Positions 19,509-28,353 of a DNA stretch of 64,000 bases are shown in pieces. Position 1 is the first letter of the stretch; every line of letters starts with the position of its first letter. The notes under the pieces are model-generated. The model was not told the origin of the DNA. It saw nothing but the letters and a program-made list of their open reading frames with translations, and ran no database searches. Made by a program: the position numbers and the translations under genes. Origin of the DNA: Variovorax ginsengisoli (lineage in GTDB: Bacteria; Pseudomonadota; Gammaproteobacteria; Burkholderiales; Burkholderiaceae_C); NCBI RefSeq assembly GCF_006438845.1, contig NZ_RCZJ01000007.1, positions 113,164 to 177,163 on the forward strand, read 5' to 3'.

Positions 19509-19988
19509 TCAGGCGCGGTGCCGGGGCCAGGTCCAGCGGGCGAAGAGCGCACCGCCCGCGGCGCTGCCGATCGTCATGGCCAGCAGACCGCCGAGGCCGC
19601 GCGTGGCATCGATGAACACCGGCATGGGCGCGACCGCGTCGGTCACGCGGATCGCGATCGGCAACGCCACCCCCGCTGCCAGCGTGAACAGCCCGATGCG
19701 CCATGCCGGCTTCCGGCGCGCGAGCCAGCTCGCCACCGCGAGCGACGGCAGCCAGGCGGCCAGCACGATGCCGGCGTACACCGGCCCGAAACCGAGCAGG
19801 TCCTGCAGCGAGGTCTGCAAGCGCAGCCGCACCGGCATCTCCACGCCGAGCGCGACCAGCGCATTCAGATTGAACTGCGTCTGTATCAACGAACCCCAGG
19901 CGACGGCCAGCACGAGGGCGCCGGCGAGGGCAACCATGCGCCTGCGCCAGGGGCTGTGCTTGAAGGCTTTGGCAGTGGAACGATTCAT
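19509..19988 (-). CDS. Hypothetical membrane protein with about four transmembrane segments
   Basis: 159-residue protein that I cannot place in a family. The N-terminus is basic (MNRSTAKAFKHSPWRRRM), then hydrophobic segments are visible at VALAGALVLAVAWGSLI, a second around VYAGIVLAAWLPSLAVASWL, a third around IGLFTLAAGVALPIAI and a fourth around GGLLAMTIGSAAGGALF. The loop after the first segment should be periplasmic. The start at 19988 was chosen because the further upstream frame adds a poorly conserved-looking Arg-rich tail. It precedes tesB on the same strand, 74 bases away. Confidence 0.65.
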   Translation of the reverse strand: MNRSTAKAFKHSPWRRRMVALAGALVLAVAWGSLIQTQFNLNALVALGVEMPVRLRLQTSLQDLLGFGPVYAGIVLAAWLPSLAVASWLARRKPAWRIGLFTLAAGVALPIAIRVTDAVAPMPVFIDATRGLGGLLAMTIGSAAGGALFARWTWPRHRA

Positions 19989-20071
19989 GGGCGCGCGTGT
20001 TCGATACTGAAAGACCGGCAGGACATGGCGCAGACCGTTGCGCCGCTGCCCGCCATCATGGAGCACGACGA

Positions 20072-21226
20072 ATGCAAGACCGCGCTTTGGGGTCGCCCGG
20101 GTCACCTACCGCAATGCTCACCGCGCTGCTGACCCTCTGCGCAGTGATCGCGCCGGTGGCGTCGCGCGCCGCGCCACCGGCGCCCTACCGCATCGAGACG
20201 CTGGCCGCGGGGCTGGTGCACCCGTGGGCGCTGGCGAGCCTGCCCGACGGCCGCCTGCTGGTCACCGAACGCCCGGGCCGGCTCCGCGTACTGGCACCGG
20301 TGGCCGGCGGTGCCCCCGCGTTGCGCGCCGAGCCGGTGGCCGGCCTGCCGCCGATCTATGCCAGCGGACAGTCGGGGCTGTTCGACGTGCTGGTCGACCC
20401 GGCGTTCGCCGACAACGGCTTCATCTATCTCTCGTTCGCGCACGGCGTGCATGCGGCCAACCACCTGCGCGTGGTGCGTGCGCGCTTCGACGGCACACGA
20501 CTGCACGACGTGCAGCCCATCTTCACCTCCCAGCCCGCCAAGACGCACAGTCAGCACTTCGGCGGCCGCATGGCGCTGCTGGGCGACGGCACGCTGGTGG
20601 TCGGCATGGGCGACGGCAATCTGGAGCGCACCGACGCGCAACGGCTGCACACGCACCTGGGAAAGATCATGCGCATCGGCCGCGACGGCAGCGTGCCGGC
20701 CGACAACCCCTTCGTCGGCCGCGCCGGCGCGCTGCCCGAGATCTACAGCCTCGGCCACCGCAATCCGCAGGGCATGGTCAGCCTGCCGGGCGAGGGCGTG
20801 CTGTACGCGCACGAGCACGGCTCGAAGGGCGGCGACGAGCTCAACCGCATCGAGCGTGGCGCCAACTACGGCTGGCCGATCACGACCGGCGGCGTCGACT
20901 ACACGGGCGCGCGCATCACGCCGTACCGCAACTACGCGGGCGTGACGCCGCCGCTGCTCGAATGGACGCCGTCGATCGCACCGGCCGGCATGGCCCACTA
21001 CGACGGCGCGCTGTTCCCTGCGTGGCGCGGCAGCCTGTTCGTGACGGCGCTGAAGGAGAAGAGCGTGCGGCGCGTACCAATGGAGAACGGCCGACCAGGC
21101 ACGCAGGAAACGCTCTTCACCGAACTCGGCGAGCGCCTGCGCGACGTGCGCGCCGGACCCGACGGCGCGCTCTACCTGCTCACCGACAATGCGGCCGGGC
21201 GGGTGCTGCGCGTCGTGCCGCGCTGA
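20072..21226 (+). CDS. PQQ-dependent sugar (aldose) dehydrogenase family protein
   Basis: 384-residue six-bladed beta-propeller enzyme of the soluble glucose/aldose sugar dehydrogenase family (GSDH, YliI/Asd-like). Key segments are LVHPWALASLPDGRLLVTERPG near the start, the active-site blade QHFGGRMALLGDG, YSLGHRNPQGM and HEHGSKGGDELN, and the final RAGPDGALYLLTDN. A signal-like hydrophobic stretch (MLTALLTLCAVIAPVASRAA) indicates export to the periplasm, where PQQ enzymes act. The ATG at 20072 has a GGAG site about 9 bases upstream; an alternative start at 20114 begins directly at the hydrophobic core. No PQQ synthesis genes are in the window. Confidence 0.88.
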   Translation: MQDRALGSPGSPTAMLTALLTLCAVIAPVASRAAPPAPYRIETLAAGLVHPWALASLPDGRLLVTERPGRLRVLAPVAGGAPALRAEPVAGLPPIYASGQSGLFDVLVDPAFADNGFIYLSFAHGVHAANHLRVVRARFDGTRLHDVQPIFTSQPAKTHSQHFGGRMALLGDGTLVVGMGDGNLERTDAQRLHTHLGKIMRIGRDGSVPADNPFVGRAGALPEIYSLGHRNPQGMVSLPGEGVLYAHEHGSKGGDELNRIERGANYGWPITTGGVDYTGARITPYRNYAGVTPPLLEWTPSIAPAGMAHYDGALFPAWRGSLFVTALKEKSVRRVPMENGRPGTQETLFTELGERLRDVRAGPDGALYLLTDNAAGRVLRVVPR

Positions 21227-21239
21227 AGCTCGACGCCGC

Positions 21240-21643
21240 TCAACCCTCGATGCGCACCCGCATGCCGACATCGACCGCGTCGAACAGCGCGCACACATCC
21301 GCATTGCGCATCCGGATGCAGCCGTGCGAGAGCGCCACGCCCATCGGCGCGCTGTCCGGGGCGCCGTGGATGTAGATGTAGCGGCGCAGCGTGTCGACCT
21401 CGCCACCGCGGTTGCGGCCCGGCTCGCAGCCGTCGAGCCAGAGGATGCGCGTGAGGATCCAGTCGCGTTCCGGCTGCGCTTCGGCCGGTGCAGGCCGCGT
21501 GGCGTGCAGCCGCTGCCGCGCTGCTCGCCGACACCGCGCTCGGCGGTCGACACTGCGACATCGAGCATCGGCACCGCGTCGCGCCACAGCACCAGTCGCT
21601 GACGCGCCACGTCGATCACGATGGCGCTGTCGGCGGCGGCCAT
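21240..21643 (-). pseudogene. L,D-transpeptidase (YkuD/ErfK family), frameshifted
   Basis: Two reading frames together give one L,D-transpeptidase. The N-terminal frame (from the ATG at 21643) reads SAIVIDVARQRLVLWRD and continues to VGEQRGSGCTPRG, near 21494. The C-terminal frame resumes with QPERDWILTRILWLDGCEPG and contains the catalytic region YIYIHGAPD and SHGCIRMRN. Family members normally have a further ~20-25 residues between these parts, so an internal deletion that also shifts the frame is likely. Unless it is a sequencing error, no intact cross-linking enzyme is made. It follows the flavoprotein gene after 3 bases. Confidence 0.85.
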
Positions 21644-21646
21644 CGG

Positions 21647-22993
21647 TCAGCCGTCGAGGTCGGCGCCGTCGGCGACCAGCTTCGTCTGCAACGCTGCCAC
21701 GTCGGCGTCGGCGAAGCGGCCACCGCCCAGCGTCGCCGCGGCCGTGCCCGCAGCCTGGCCCATCACGAAGCAGCTGCCGCTGACGCGCGCGGCCGACTGG
21801 CCCTCGTGCGTCATGGCGGCGCAGCGGCCGGCCACCAGCAGGTTGTCGACGCCCTGCGGCAGCAGCATGCGCCACGGCAGATGGTTGTACGTGTTGGCTT
21901 CGTCGCGCGGAAACGCCCACTGAATGAGGCCGTCGGCATGCATCTCCATGGGCCAGCCGTTCAGGCCGATCACGTCGTCGAACTTGGCCGACGACAGGAT
22001 GTCCTCGCCGGTCAGCGCGTACACGCCTGCGATGCGGCGTGTCTCGCGCAGGCCCACCTGCGGTGCGATCTCGACGATGGCCGACTGCTCGAAGCCCGGC
22101 ACCTCGGCGCGCAGGAAGCGGAAGTACTCGGCGATCTGCCGGCGGCCTTCGAGCTCGCCCTCGCTCAGTTCGCGCGCGTCGACGCCGTTCATCGCCTTGC
22201 CGTCGGCATTCCGGATCTGCGTGACGTTGGCGCGCCATTCGCGCGGGTCGATGTTGGGCCGCAGGATCGCGCCCTCGCGCGCGAAGCGATAGGCGTTGGG
22301 CTTGCGCTCGCGCACCGCATCCATCACGTCGTTGATGGCCTTGAATTCGCCCACCGCGGCCAGCGCGCGCGGCGCGTCGACCTGACCGACGCGGAACATC
22401 GTGGTCGGAAACAGGCCGCTGCCGTGCCCGTCGCCCACCTCGAAGGGCACGCCCGCGAAGGCGGCCACGTCGGCGTCGCCGCTGCCGTCGACGAAGGCGT
22501 TGGCGCGAATGGCCTGGCGGCCCGACTTGGTCTCGACCACCAGCGCCGCGATGCGCGCGCCGTCCATCAGCGTGGCCGCGGCGTAGGCATGGAACAGCAG
22601 CTCGACACCGGCGTCGACCAGCAACTGGTCGGCCGCGCACTTGTAGGCCGAGGTATCGTACGAGCGCACGCGGATGCGGCCCTGCATGCCGTCCTGCGGC
22701 TTGTTGAGGCCGCCCATGGCATCGATGCGTTCGAGCAGCTCGTCGACCACGCCGTGCACCAGCTGCGTCATCTCGCCGCGGCGCTTGCCGTACAGGCCGG
22801 CGAAGTTGGTCACGCCACCGGCCGTGCCCATGCCGCCGAGGAAGCCGTAGCGCTCGACCAGCAGCGCGCGCGCGCCGTGGCGCGCGGCGCTCACCGCCGC
22901 GGCCAGCCCGGCCGGGCCGCCGCCGACCACGACCACGTCGTATTCGCCGAAGACCGGCAGGCTGCGCGCGGGTTCGTTCAGGGTCCGAGTCAT
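21647..22993 (-). CDS. FAD-dependent oxidoreductase (FAD_oxidored family)
   Basis: 448-residue flavoprotein. The FAD-binding Rossmann motif is VVVVGGGPAGLAAAVSAARHG near residue 20, followed by the typical GFLGGMGTAGGVTNFAG segment and the second dinucleotide element FVDGSGDADVAAFAG; the C-terminal FAD contact is LVAGRCAAMTHEG. These features fit the FAD_oxidored (PF12831-type) group, whose substrates are mostly unknown. It is encoded between a Bug receptor gene (4-base overlap at its start) and the broken L,D-transpeptidase, so it is probably part of the aromatic-acid operon upstream. Its reaction cannot be assigned. Confidence 0.88.
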   Translation of the reverse strand: MTRTLNEPARSLPVFGEYDVVVVGGGPAGLAAAVSAARHGARALLVERYGFLGGMGTAGGVTNFAGLYGKRRGEMTQLVHGVVDELLERIDAMGGLNKPQDGMQGRIRVRSYDTSAYKCAADQLLVDAGVELLFHAYAAATLMDGARIAALVVETKSGRQAIRANAFVDGSGDADVAAFAGVPFEVGDGHGSGLFPTTMFRVGQVDAPRALAAVGEFKAINDVMDAVRERKPNAYRFAREGAILRPNIDPREWRANVTQIRNADGKAMNGVDARELSEGELEGRRQIAEYFRFLRAEVPGFEQSAIVEIAPQVGLRETRRIAGVYALTGEDILSSAKFDDVIGLNGWPMEMHADGLIQWAFPRDEANTYNHLPWRMLLPQGVDNLLVAGRCAAMTHEGQSAARVSGSCFVMGQAAGTAAATLGGGRFADADVAALQTKLVADGADLDG

Positions 22994-23964
22994 TGGAGCT
23001 TGATGCCGCGTGTCTGGATGATTCGCGACATGATCTTGGCCTCTTCATCCACGCGCACGCGCATGCCTTCGGGCGAGGTGCCCACGGCCTGCCAGCCTTG
23101 GTCGAACAGGCGCTGGCGCACCTCGGGCGACTTCATGATCACGGCCAATTCCTTCGAGATGCGGTCCTGCGCCGTCTTCGACAGGTTCGCCGGGCCGAGC
23201 AGCGCGGTCCAGACCTCGAGGCTGAAGTCCTTCACGCCCGCATCGGCCAGCGGGGCGAGCTCGGGCACCAGCGTGCTGCGGCCGCTGGTGATACCGATCG
23301 CCTGCAGCTTGCCGGCGCGGATCTGCGGCATCGCGACACCCGGCGGAATGAGCGCCAGTTGCACCTGCCCGCCGAGCATGGCGGTGACGACCTGCGGGTT
23401 GCCCTGGTAGGGCACGTGGACCGGGTTGAAGCCGGGCACGCGGCTCTTGAGCAATTCCATGCCCAGGTGCGCCACCGAGCCGGTGCCGACCGAACCGTAG
23501 TTCCAGCTGTCACCGGCCTTGCGCGCGGCCTCGAAGAAAGCCGCGCCCGAAGGCAGCCCGTTGGGCGCGACCACCACCAGCGGCGCCGTGGCGATCAGCG
23601 AGAGGTAGGTGAAGTCCTTGCCCGGGTCGTAGGGCAGCTTGGGGTAGAGCATCTTCGACGACGTGAGGTTGCCGTTGATGACGATGCCGATCGTGTGGTC
23701 GTCGGTCGCCTTGGCCACCTGGTCGGCGGCGATGTTGCCCGACGCACCCGGCTTGTTGTCTACCACCACCGGCTGGCCCAACGCGCGCGACAACGGCTCA
23801 GCGATGGTGCGCGCTGCGATGTCCGGCGTGGAGCCGCCGGGGAAGCCGACGATCAGCCGGATCGGCTTGGTGGGCCAGCTCGCGCTCTGGGCCGAGGCGA
23901 CCAGGGGCAGTGCCGTTGCAGCGGCCAGGGCGAGAACGAGGAGGGAGCGACGCATGGATTTCAC
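22990..23964 (-). CDS. Bug family tripartite tricarboxylate transporter substrate-binding protein (second of two)
   Basis: 324-residue periplasmic receptor of the Bug/TctC family. A Sec signal (LLVLALAAATALPLVASAQ) precedes SWPTKPIRLIVGFPGGSTPDIAART, the standard Bug opening. VVDNKPGASGNIAADQVAK is the conserved ligand-carboxylate region. Bug proteins bind organic or aromatic acids; most are encoded, as here, without the TctA/TctB membrane partners. Its neighbours suggest an aromatic or dicarboxylic ligand. It overlaps the flavoprotein gene by 4 bases and lies 21 bases after the first Bug gene. Confidence 0.92.
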   Translation of the reverse strand: MKSMRRSLLVLALAAATALPLVASAQSASWPTKPIRLIVGFPGGSTPDIAARTIAEPLSRALGQPVVVDNKPGASGNIAADQVAKATDDHTIGIVINGNLTSSKMLYPKLPYDPGKDFTYLSLIATAPLVVVAPNGLPSGAAFFEAARKAGDSWNYGSVGTGSVAHLGMELLKSRVPGFNPVHVPYQGNPQVVTAMLGGQVQLALIPPGVAMPQIRAGKLQAIGITSGRSTLVPELAPLADAGVKDFSLEVWTALLGPANLSKTAQDRISKELAVIMKSPEVRQRLFDQGWQAVGTSPEGMRVRVDEEAKIMSRIIQTRGIKLQ

Positions 23965-23985
23965 TTTCTCAACAATAGAACGCGG

Positions 23986-24981
23986 TTACTCGAGGCTGAT
24001 GTTGCCGATGCGCACCAGTTCGCCGTAGACCTTCGACTTCGCTTCGGCGTTGCGCTCGATCTCCTCCGGCGACCAGGCCAGGGGCTCGAAAGCGAACGTG
24101 TCGAAGCGGGCGCGGATCTCCGGATCGGCGATGACCTTCGCGACATCGGCGTTGATTTTCGCCTTGATGGCGGGCGACACGCCCTTGGGCGCGAGCAGTG
24201 AGACGAAGGAGTTCACTTCCAGCGAAGCCGGGCCACCCGCCTCGGCCATGGTCGGCACGTCGGGCATCTGCGGAATGCGCTTGGGCGCGGCGATCGCGAT
24301 GTATCGCAGCTTGCCGGCCTTATAGATGCCTTGGCTCGACGGAATGCTCGCGAAGCTCCATGGCACGTCGCCCGAGCCGACGTTGGCGAAGAGTTGCGAC
24401 ACCTCGCGGTACGGCACGTGCTGCATGCGCGTGCCAGCCAGCGCGTCGAGCTGCTGCCCGCCCAGGTGCCCCGGGCTGCCCACGCCCCAGGAGCCGTAGC
24501 TGACCTGGCCCGGATGCGCCTTGGCGTCGGCGATCAGGTCGGTCATGGTCTTGTATTTCGAGTCGCTGCCAACGGCCACGAAGAAAGGCGTGCGAAAGAG
24601 CGAGGCCACCGGGTCGAAATGCTGCAGCGTGACGAAGTTGCGCGACTTGTACAGGTGCGGCAGCGCAGCGATGTGTTCGCTGTCGAGCTGCAGCAGCGTG
24701 TAGCCGTCGGGGGCCGCACGACGCGCCTGTTCGATGGCGATGAAGCCGCCGCCGCCGGGCTTGTTGTCGACCACCACGCGCTGGTTCCACAGCCGCGACA
24801 GCTTGTCCGAGACCAGGCGCAGCACCGCGTCCGGGCCGCTGCCTGCGGCGAAGGGCGTGACCAGGGTGACCGGCTTGTTCGGAAAGTCGGTGGCTGCAGC
24901 GGTCTGCGCGTGAGCGCCTGCGCCCAGCACCATGGCGGTGGCCGCGGCAGCGGTGGCGAGCAGTCGGGAAATCGAGGGCAT
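23986..24981 (-). CDS. Bug family tripartite tricarboxylate transporter substrate-binding protein (first of two)
   Basis: 331-residue periplasmic receptor of the Bug/TctC family. The signal peptide (TAAAATAMVLGAGAHAQT) is followed by FPNKPVTLVTPFAAGSGPDAVLR and VVVDNKPGGGGFIAIEQARR. It differs clearly from the neighbouring receptor, so the pair probably binds different ligands. It lies about 100 bases downstream of the 3-hydroxybenzoate hydroxylase gene on the same strand. A role in sensing or capturing the aromatic acid is inferred from position only. Confidence 0.92.
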   Translation of the reverse strand: MPSISRLLATAAAATAMVLGAGAHAQTAAATDFPNKPVTLVTPFAAGSGPDAVLRLVSDKLSRLWNQRVVVDNKPGGGGFIAIEQARRAAPDGYTLLQLDSEHIAALPHLYKSRNFVTLQHFDPVASLFRTPFFVAVGSDSKYKTMTDLIADAKAHPGQVSYGSWGVGSPGHLGGQQLDALAGTRMQHVPYREVSQLFANVGSGDVPWSFASIPSSQGIYKAGKLRYIAIAAPKRIPQMPDVPTMAEAGGPASLEVNSFVSLLAPKGVSPAIKAKINADVAKVIADPEIRARFDTFAFEPLAWSPEEIERNAEAKSKVYGELVRIGNISLE

Positions 24982-25083
24982 GGTTTGTCTCCAGGGGGTT
25001 GGTATCGGTTTTTTTGCTATGCAGTCGCGGCACGATCATGCCGTGCCCGTGTGTCCGGGCCTCGACGCGACGGCCCGTCTTTT

Positions 25084-26355
25084 TCAACTCGCCACGTGCA
25101 AGTCGCGTGCCGATGCGCGCAGTGCGGCGTCGGCATCGTCGAGGCAGCGCTCCGGCCGCCAGGCGTAGAGCCATTCGACCGCGTCGTAGAAGCGATCGGG
25201 CGTGCGGCCCACCCACAGGCTGTTGCGCACCCGGCGCTCGACGCCCTTGGCGTGATAGAGCCGCCCCATCTCGCGCACCGAGAGCACCACGCGGGCGGTG
25301 CGTGCCACGCGGGCCGACGCATAGAGGCGAAAGGCAGTCGGCAGGTCGAAGCGTCCGTCATCGCGGCGGCAGGCCTGCACTGCGGCGCCGAGCGTGACCG
25401 CATCCTCGAGCGCCATGCACGCGCCCTGCGCGAGGTACTGCATCATGGGATGCGCCGCATCGCCCAGCAGCGTGGCGTGGCCCTCGCTCCAGTTCGCGAC
25501 CGGATCGCGGTCGGCCGTGCTCCAGCGGCGCCACGAGGTCGGCCGATCGAGCAACTGGCGCGGGCGCGCATGCACGCCGTCGAAGTACGACAGCACTTCG
25601 GCCTTGCTGCCGTCGCTCACGCCCCATTGCTCCTTGTCGCGGCTGTGGAAAGTCACGACCAGGTTGTAGAACTCGCCATGGCGCAGCGGGTAGTGCACCA
25701 GATGGCAGTTCGGGCCGGCCCACACCACCGGCGCGTTCCAGCGAAGGTCGGCCGGCATGTCCGCGGCCGGCACCACGGCGCGATACACCACATGGCCCGA
25801 CACGCGCGGCGCGTCGCCGATCAGCTTGGCACGCACGACCGACTTCACGCCGTCGCAGCCGACCACCGCATCGCCGGTGAACAGCCGGCCGTCGCGCGCC
25901 GCAGCCCGCACCTGCGCACCGCCCAGCTCGAGCACGTCGACCTGCGCGCCGGTGTGCACGCGAATGCGCGGGTGCCGCTGCACCGCATCGAACAGCGCGC
26001 CATGCAGGTCGGCGCGGTGGCTCACCGCGTACGGGTTGCCGAAGCGTGCGCGAAAGGCTTCGCCCACCGGCACCGAGGCGACCTCGCTGCAGTCAACGGC
26101 GTCCATCATCACCAGCCGATCGGTGAAGACCGAGCCATTGCGCACGGCCTGACCCACACCCAGCGCATCGAGCGCAGCGAAGGCGTTGGGGCCGAGCTGC
26201 AGGCCGGCGCCGATCTCGCCGATGGCGGTGCTCTGCTCGATCAACTCGACCGCCAGGCCGAGGCGTGCCAGCGACAGCGCCGCGGCCATGCCACCGATGC
26301 CGCCGCCGATCAGCAGCACGCGGGGCGTGTCGTTCGTCGTGAGGGATTCGTTCAT
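25084..26355 (-). CDS. FAD-dependent monooxygenase, probable 3-hydroxybenzoate 6-hydroxylase
   Basis: 423-residue class A flavin monooxygenase. Motifs are the N-terminal GGGIGGMAAALSLARLG (residues 17-33), the DG motif VVGCDGVKSVVR and the second FAD motif LLGDAAHPMMQYLAQGACMALEDA. The overall pattern, including HRADLHGALFDA near residue 115 and LYHAKGVERRVRNSLW near the C-terminus, resembles 3-hydroxybenzoate 6-hydroxylases and salicylate hydroxylases. The gentisate dioxygenase and FAH-type hydrolase genes beside it favour gentisate-forming activity; salicylate 5- or 1-hydroxylase activity remains possible. The ATG at 26355 gives MNESLTTNDTPRVLLIGGG. Confidence 0.85.
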   Translation of the reverse strand: MNESLTTNDTPRVLLIGGGIGGMAAALSLARLGLAVELIEQSTAIGEIGAGLQLGPNAFAALDALGVGQAVRNGSVFTDRLVMMDAVDCSEVASVPVGEAFRARFGNPYAVSHRADLHGALFDAVQRHPRIRVHTGAQVDVLELGGAQVRAAARDGRLFTGDAVVGCDGVKSVVRAKLIGDAPRVSGHVVYRAVVPAADMPADLRWNAPVVWAGPNCHLVHYPLRHGEFYNLVVTFHSRDKEQWGVSDGSKAEVLSYFDGVHARPRQLLDRPTSWRRWSTADRDPVANWSEGHATLLGDAAHPMMQYLAQGACMALEDAVTLGAAVQACRRDDGRFDLPTAFRLYASARVARTARVVLSVREMGRLYHAKGVERRVRNSLWVGRTPDRFYDAVEWLYAWRPERCLDDADAALRASARDLHVAS

Positions 26356-26377
26356 CGCGTTGCTCCTGCGTGAGGGC

Positions 26378-27082
26378 TCACTCGATGCGGACCGACAGCG
26401 ACGGCAGTCCGTCGATGCGCACCACCATCGCCTGGCCGCGCTGCACAGCACCCACGCCTTCGGGTGTGCCGGTAAAGATCAGGTCGCCGGGCTGCAGCGT
26501 GAACAGTGACGACAGGTTGGCGATGACCTCGTCGACCGACCAGATCAGGTGCGCGATGGTGGCCTGCTGGCGCACGGCGCCGTCGACCTCGAGCACGATG
26601 CCGGCGCTGTCGACACCGAGTGCGTCGGCGCGGCGCACCACCGGTGCGACGGGTGCGGAGAAGTCGAAGGCCTTGCCCACTTCCCACGGCCGGCCCTTCT
26701 CGCGAGCGGCGATCTGCAGGTCGCGCCGCGTCATGTCGAGGCCCACCGCGTAGCCGTAGATGTGCGAGGCGGCATCGGCCTGCGCGATGTCGCTGCCGCC
26801 CTTCCCTATCGCGACCACGAGCTCGGCCTCGTAGTGATAGTTGTTCGTCAGCGGTGGGTACGGCAACGTCGCCGTTTCGCCTTCGGCGACCGGCACCACC
26901 GACGCATCGTCGTTCGGCTTGCAGAAGAAAAAGGGCGGCTCGCGATCGGGGTCGAAACCCATCTCGCGCGCGTGCGCCGCGTAGTTGCGGCCGACGCAGT
27001 AGACGCGGCGCACGGGAAAGCGTTCGTCGCTGCCGACGATGGGCAGTCCGACGACAGGTGGCGGAGAAAAGGCGAAAGACAT
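26378..27082 (-). CDS. Fumarylacetoacetate hydrolase family protein, probable fumarylpyruvate hydrolase
   Basis: 234-residue FAH-fold hydrolase. It shows YCVGRNYAAHAREMG near residue 30, PFFFCKPNDD, the metal-binding YHYEAELVVAIG and the closing FTGTPEGVGAVQRG. This small single-domain form matches fumarylpyruvate hydrolases of the gentisate pathway (NagK-like), which yield fumarate and pyruvate. The ATG at 27082 was preferred; a TTG three codons upstream (27091) is possible. It stands between the gentisate dioxygenase and hydroxylase genes, and is separated from the former by repeat copy B. Confidence 0.9.
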   Translation of the reverse strand: MSFAFSPPPVVGLPIVGSDERFPVRRVYCVGRNYAAHAREMGFDPDREPPFFFCKPNDDASVVPVAEGETATLPYPPLTNNYHYEAELVVAIGKGGSDIAQADAASHIYGYAVGLDMTRRDLQIAAREKGRPWEVGKAFDFSAPVAPVVRRADALGVDSAGIVLEVDGAVRQQATIAHLIWSVDEVIANLSSLFTLQPGDLIFTGTPEGVGAVQRGQAMVVRIDGLPSLSVRIE

Positions 27083-27139
27083 GTTGATCAATCAGAGTGG
27101 ACCGACAAAAACACACGCCGCAGCCGGTGCGGGGAGGTA

Positions 27140-27225
27140 CCGCGGAACCGGCTTTGCCGGGCCGCAGGTGCCGCCCCCTGAAAGGGGGTGGTCAAAGCGA
27201 CACGCAGTGCGCGAAGACTGGGGGT
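27140..27225 (-). repeat. Intercistronic double-hairpin repeat, copy B
   Basis: Read with the operon (minus strand), the element starts at the base after the TAA of the gentisate dioxygenase gene with CCCCCAG, continues through the hairpin CCCCCTTTCAGGGGG, and ends with CCGGCAAAGCCGG plus TTCCGCGG. On the plus strand the last part appears as CCGCGGAACCGG at 27140. It matches copies A (13124-13217) and C (52725-52808) in order and orientation relative to transcription. Confidence 0.8.
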
Positions 27226-28298
27226 TAGTCGAATGACTCCCTGAGCACGCCCATCGCCTGCTGCACCGGACGATCGGAAAAGCTGAAGAGCACCACCTCG
27301 TCGCTCGCCACGAGTTCGAGCGGCGCCCACGATGGCACGACGAAGGTATCGCGTGGAGCGAAGTCGAAGCGCTGGCCGGCGATGTGCGCCGTGCCACGGC
27401 CTTCGACCACGCTGTAGACGGCGCCGTCGGTGGCGCGGTGCGTCTTGCCGACGAAGCCGCGCGGCAGCAGCTGCAGGTGGGTCGCGATGGTCGGCATCGG
27501 CGAGCCGCCGGTCAGCGGATTGATGTAGCGCAACTTGTGGCCGAGCCAGGCGTCAGGCGCCTCCTGCCGTTGCAGTTGCGCCAGCGCCTCGCGGCTGCGC
27601 GCGTAGGGGTAGTTGAAGATCGGCGAGGTGGCCGAGGTGTGGTCGTGCCGCAGTGGCACCATGTTGTGGCCGAAGCGCGCCAGGCTGTGACCCTCCGGAC
27701 GCGCGACATGCTGCACCTTGGCGTCGTCGTTCTCGGCGAAGCCGGCGTCGAAGAAACGCACCATCGGGATGTCGAGGCCGTCGAGCCACACCACCGGCTC
27801 GCTCACGCCCTCGATGCCTTCGTTGCCATGGTCGTGCCAGGCCCACGAGGGCGTGATGATGAAGTCGCCGGGATGCATCGTGGTGCGCTCGCCGCCCACC
27901 GTGGTGTACGCGCCCGTGCCGTCGACGATGAAGCGCAGCGCCGACTGCACGTGCCGGTGCGAAGGCGCCACCTCCCCCGGCATGATGAGCTGCAGGCCGG
28001 CGTAGAGCGACTGCGTGATCGACGAACGGCCAGGGATGGCCGGGTTCTCCAGCACCAGCACGCGGCGCACGGCCTCGTCGGCGGTAATGAGTTCGGCCGA
28101 CTCCATCAGCAGCGGGCGGATCGCGTCGTAGCGCCAGAGCGCCGGGGCGCACGGCGTTTGCGGCTCGCGCGGCACCAGCGCATGAAGCGATTCCCACAGC
28201 GGCGTGAGATGCAACGGCCGGATGCGGTCGTAGTAGGCGCGACGTTCGTCGGCAGCGGAAGCGGGCGATGCAACGGTGCGAAGTGCAGCGGTGGTCAT
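27225..28298 (-). CDS. Cupin-domain gentisate 1,2-dioxygenase
   Basis: 357-residue bicupin ring-cleavage dioxygenase that opens gentisate to maleylpyruvate using Fe(II). The first cupin contains the metal ligands in [17 protein letters not shown] and the later histidine in WAWHDHGNE; the second cupin is [19 protein letters not shown]. The mid-region [15 protein letters not shown] and [14 protein letters not shown] are typical of gentisate dioxygenases. The ATG at 28298 is preceded by AGGAGA. It is the first gene of the minus-strand operon that runs to about 21240, and it lies divergent from a LysR gene. Confidence 0.92.
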   Translation of the reverse strand: MTTAALRTVASPASAADERRAYYDRIRPLHLTPLWESLHALVPREPQTPCAPALWRYDAIRPLLMESAELITADEAVRRVLVLENPAIPGRSSITQSLYAGLQLIMPGEVAPSHRHVQSALRFIVDGTGAYTTVGGERTTMHPGDFIITPSWAWHDHGNEGIEGVSEPVVWLDGLDIPMVRFFDAGFAENDDAKVQHVARPEGHSLARFGHNMVPLRHDHTSATSPIFNYPYARSREALAQLQRQEAPDAWLGHKLRYINPLTGGSPMPTIATHLQLLPRGFVGKTHRATDGAVYSVVEGRGTAHIAGQRFDFAPRDTFVVPSWAPLELVASDEVVLFSFSDRPVQQAMGVLRESFD

Positions 28299-28353
28299 GG
28301 GTTTTTGTCTCCTGCGGGCACCGCGTCTTGGCGACGTCTGGCCTGCCCCGCGC

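Noticed and set aside
21240..23048. Possible single 600-residue protein spanning the flavoprotein and L,D-transpeptidase regions
   Set aside because: Over most of its length this frame is a shadow of the flavoprotein gene and Arg-rich. Only the last ~90 residues are real and belong to the frameshifted transpeptidase.
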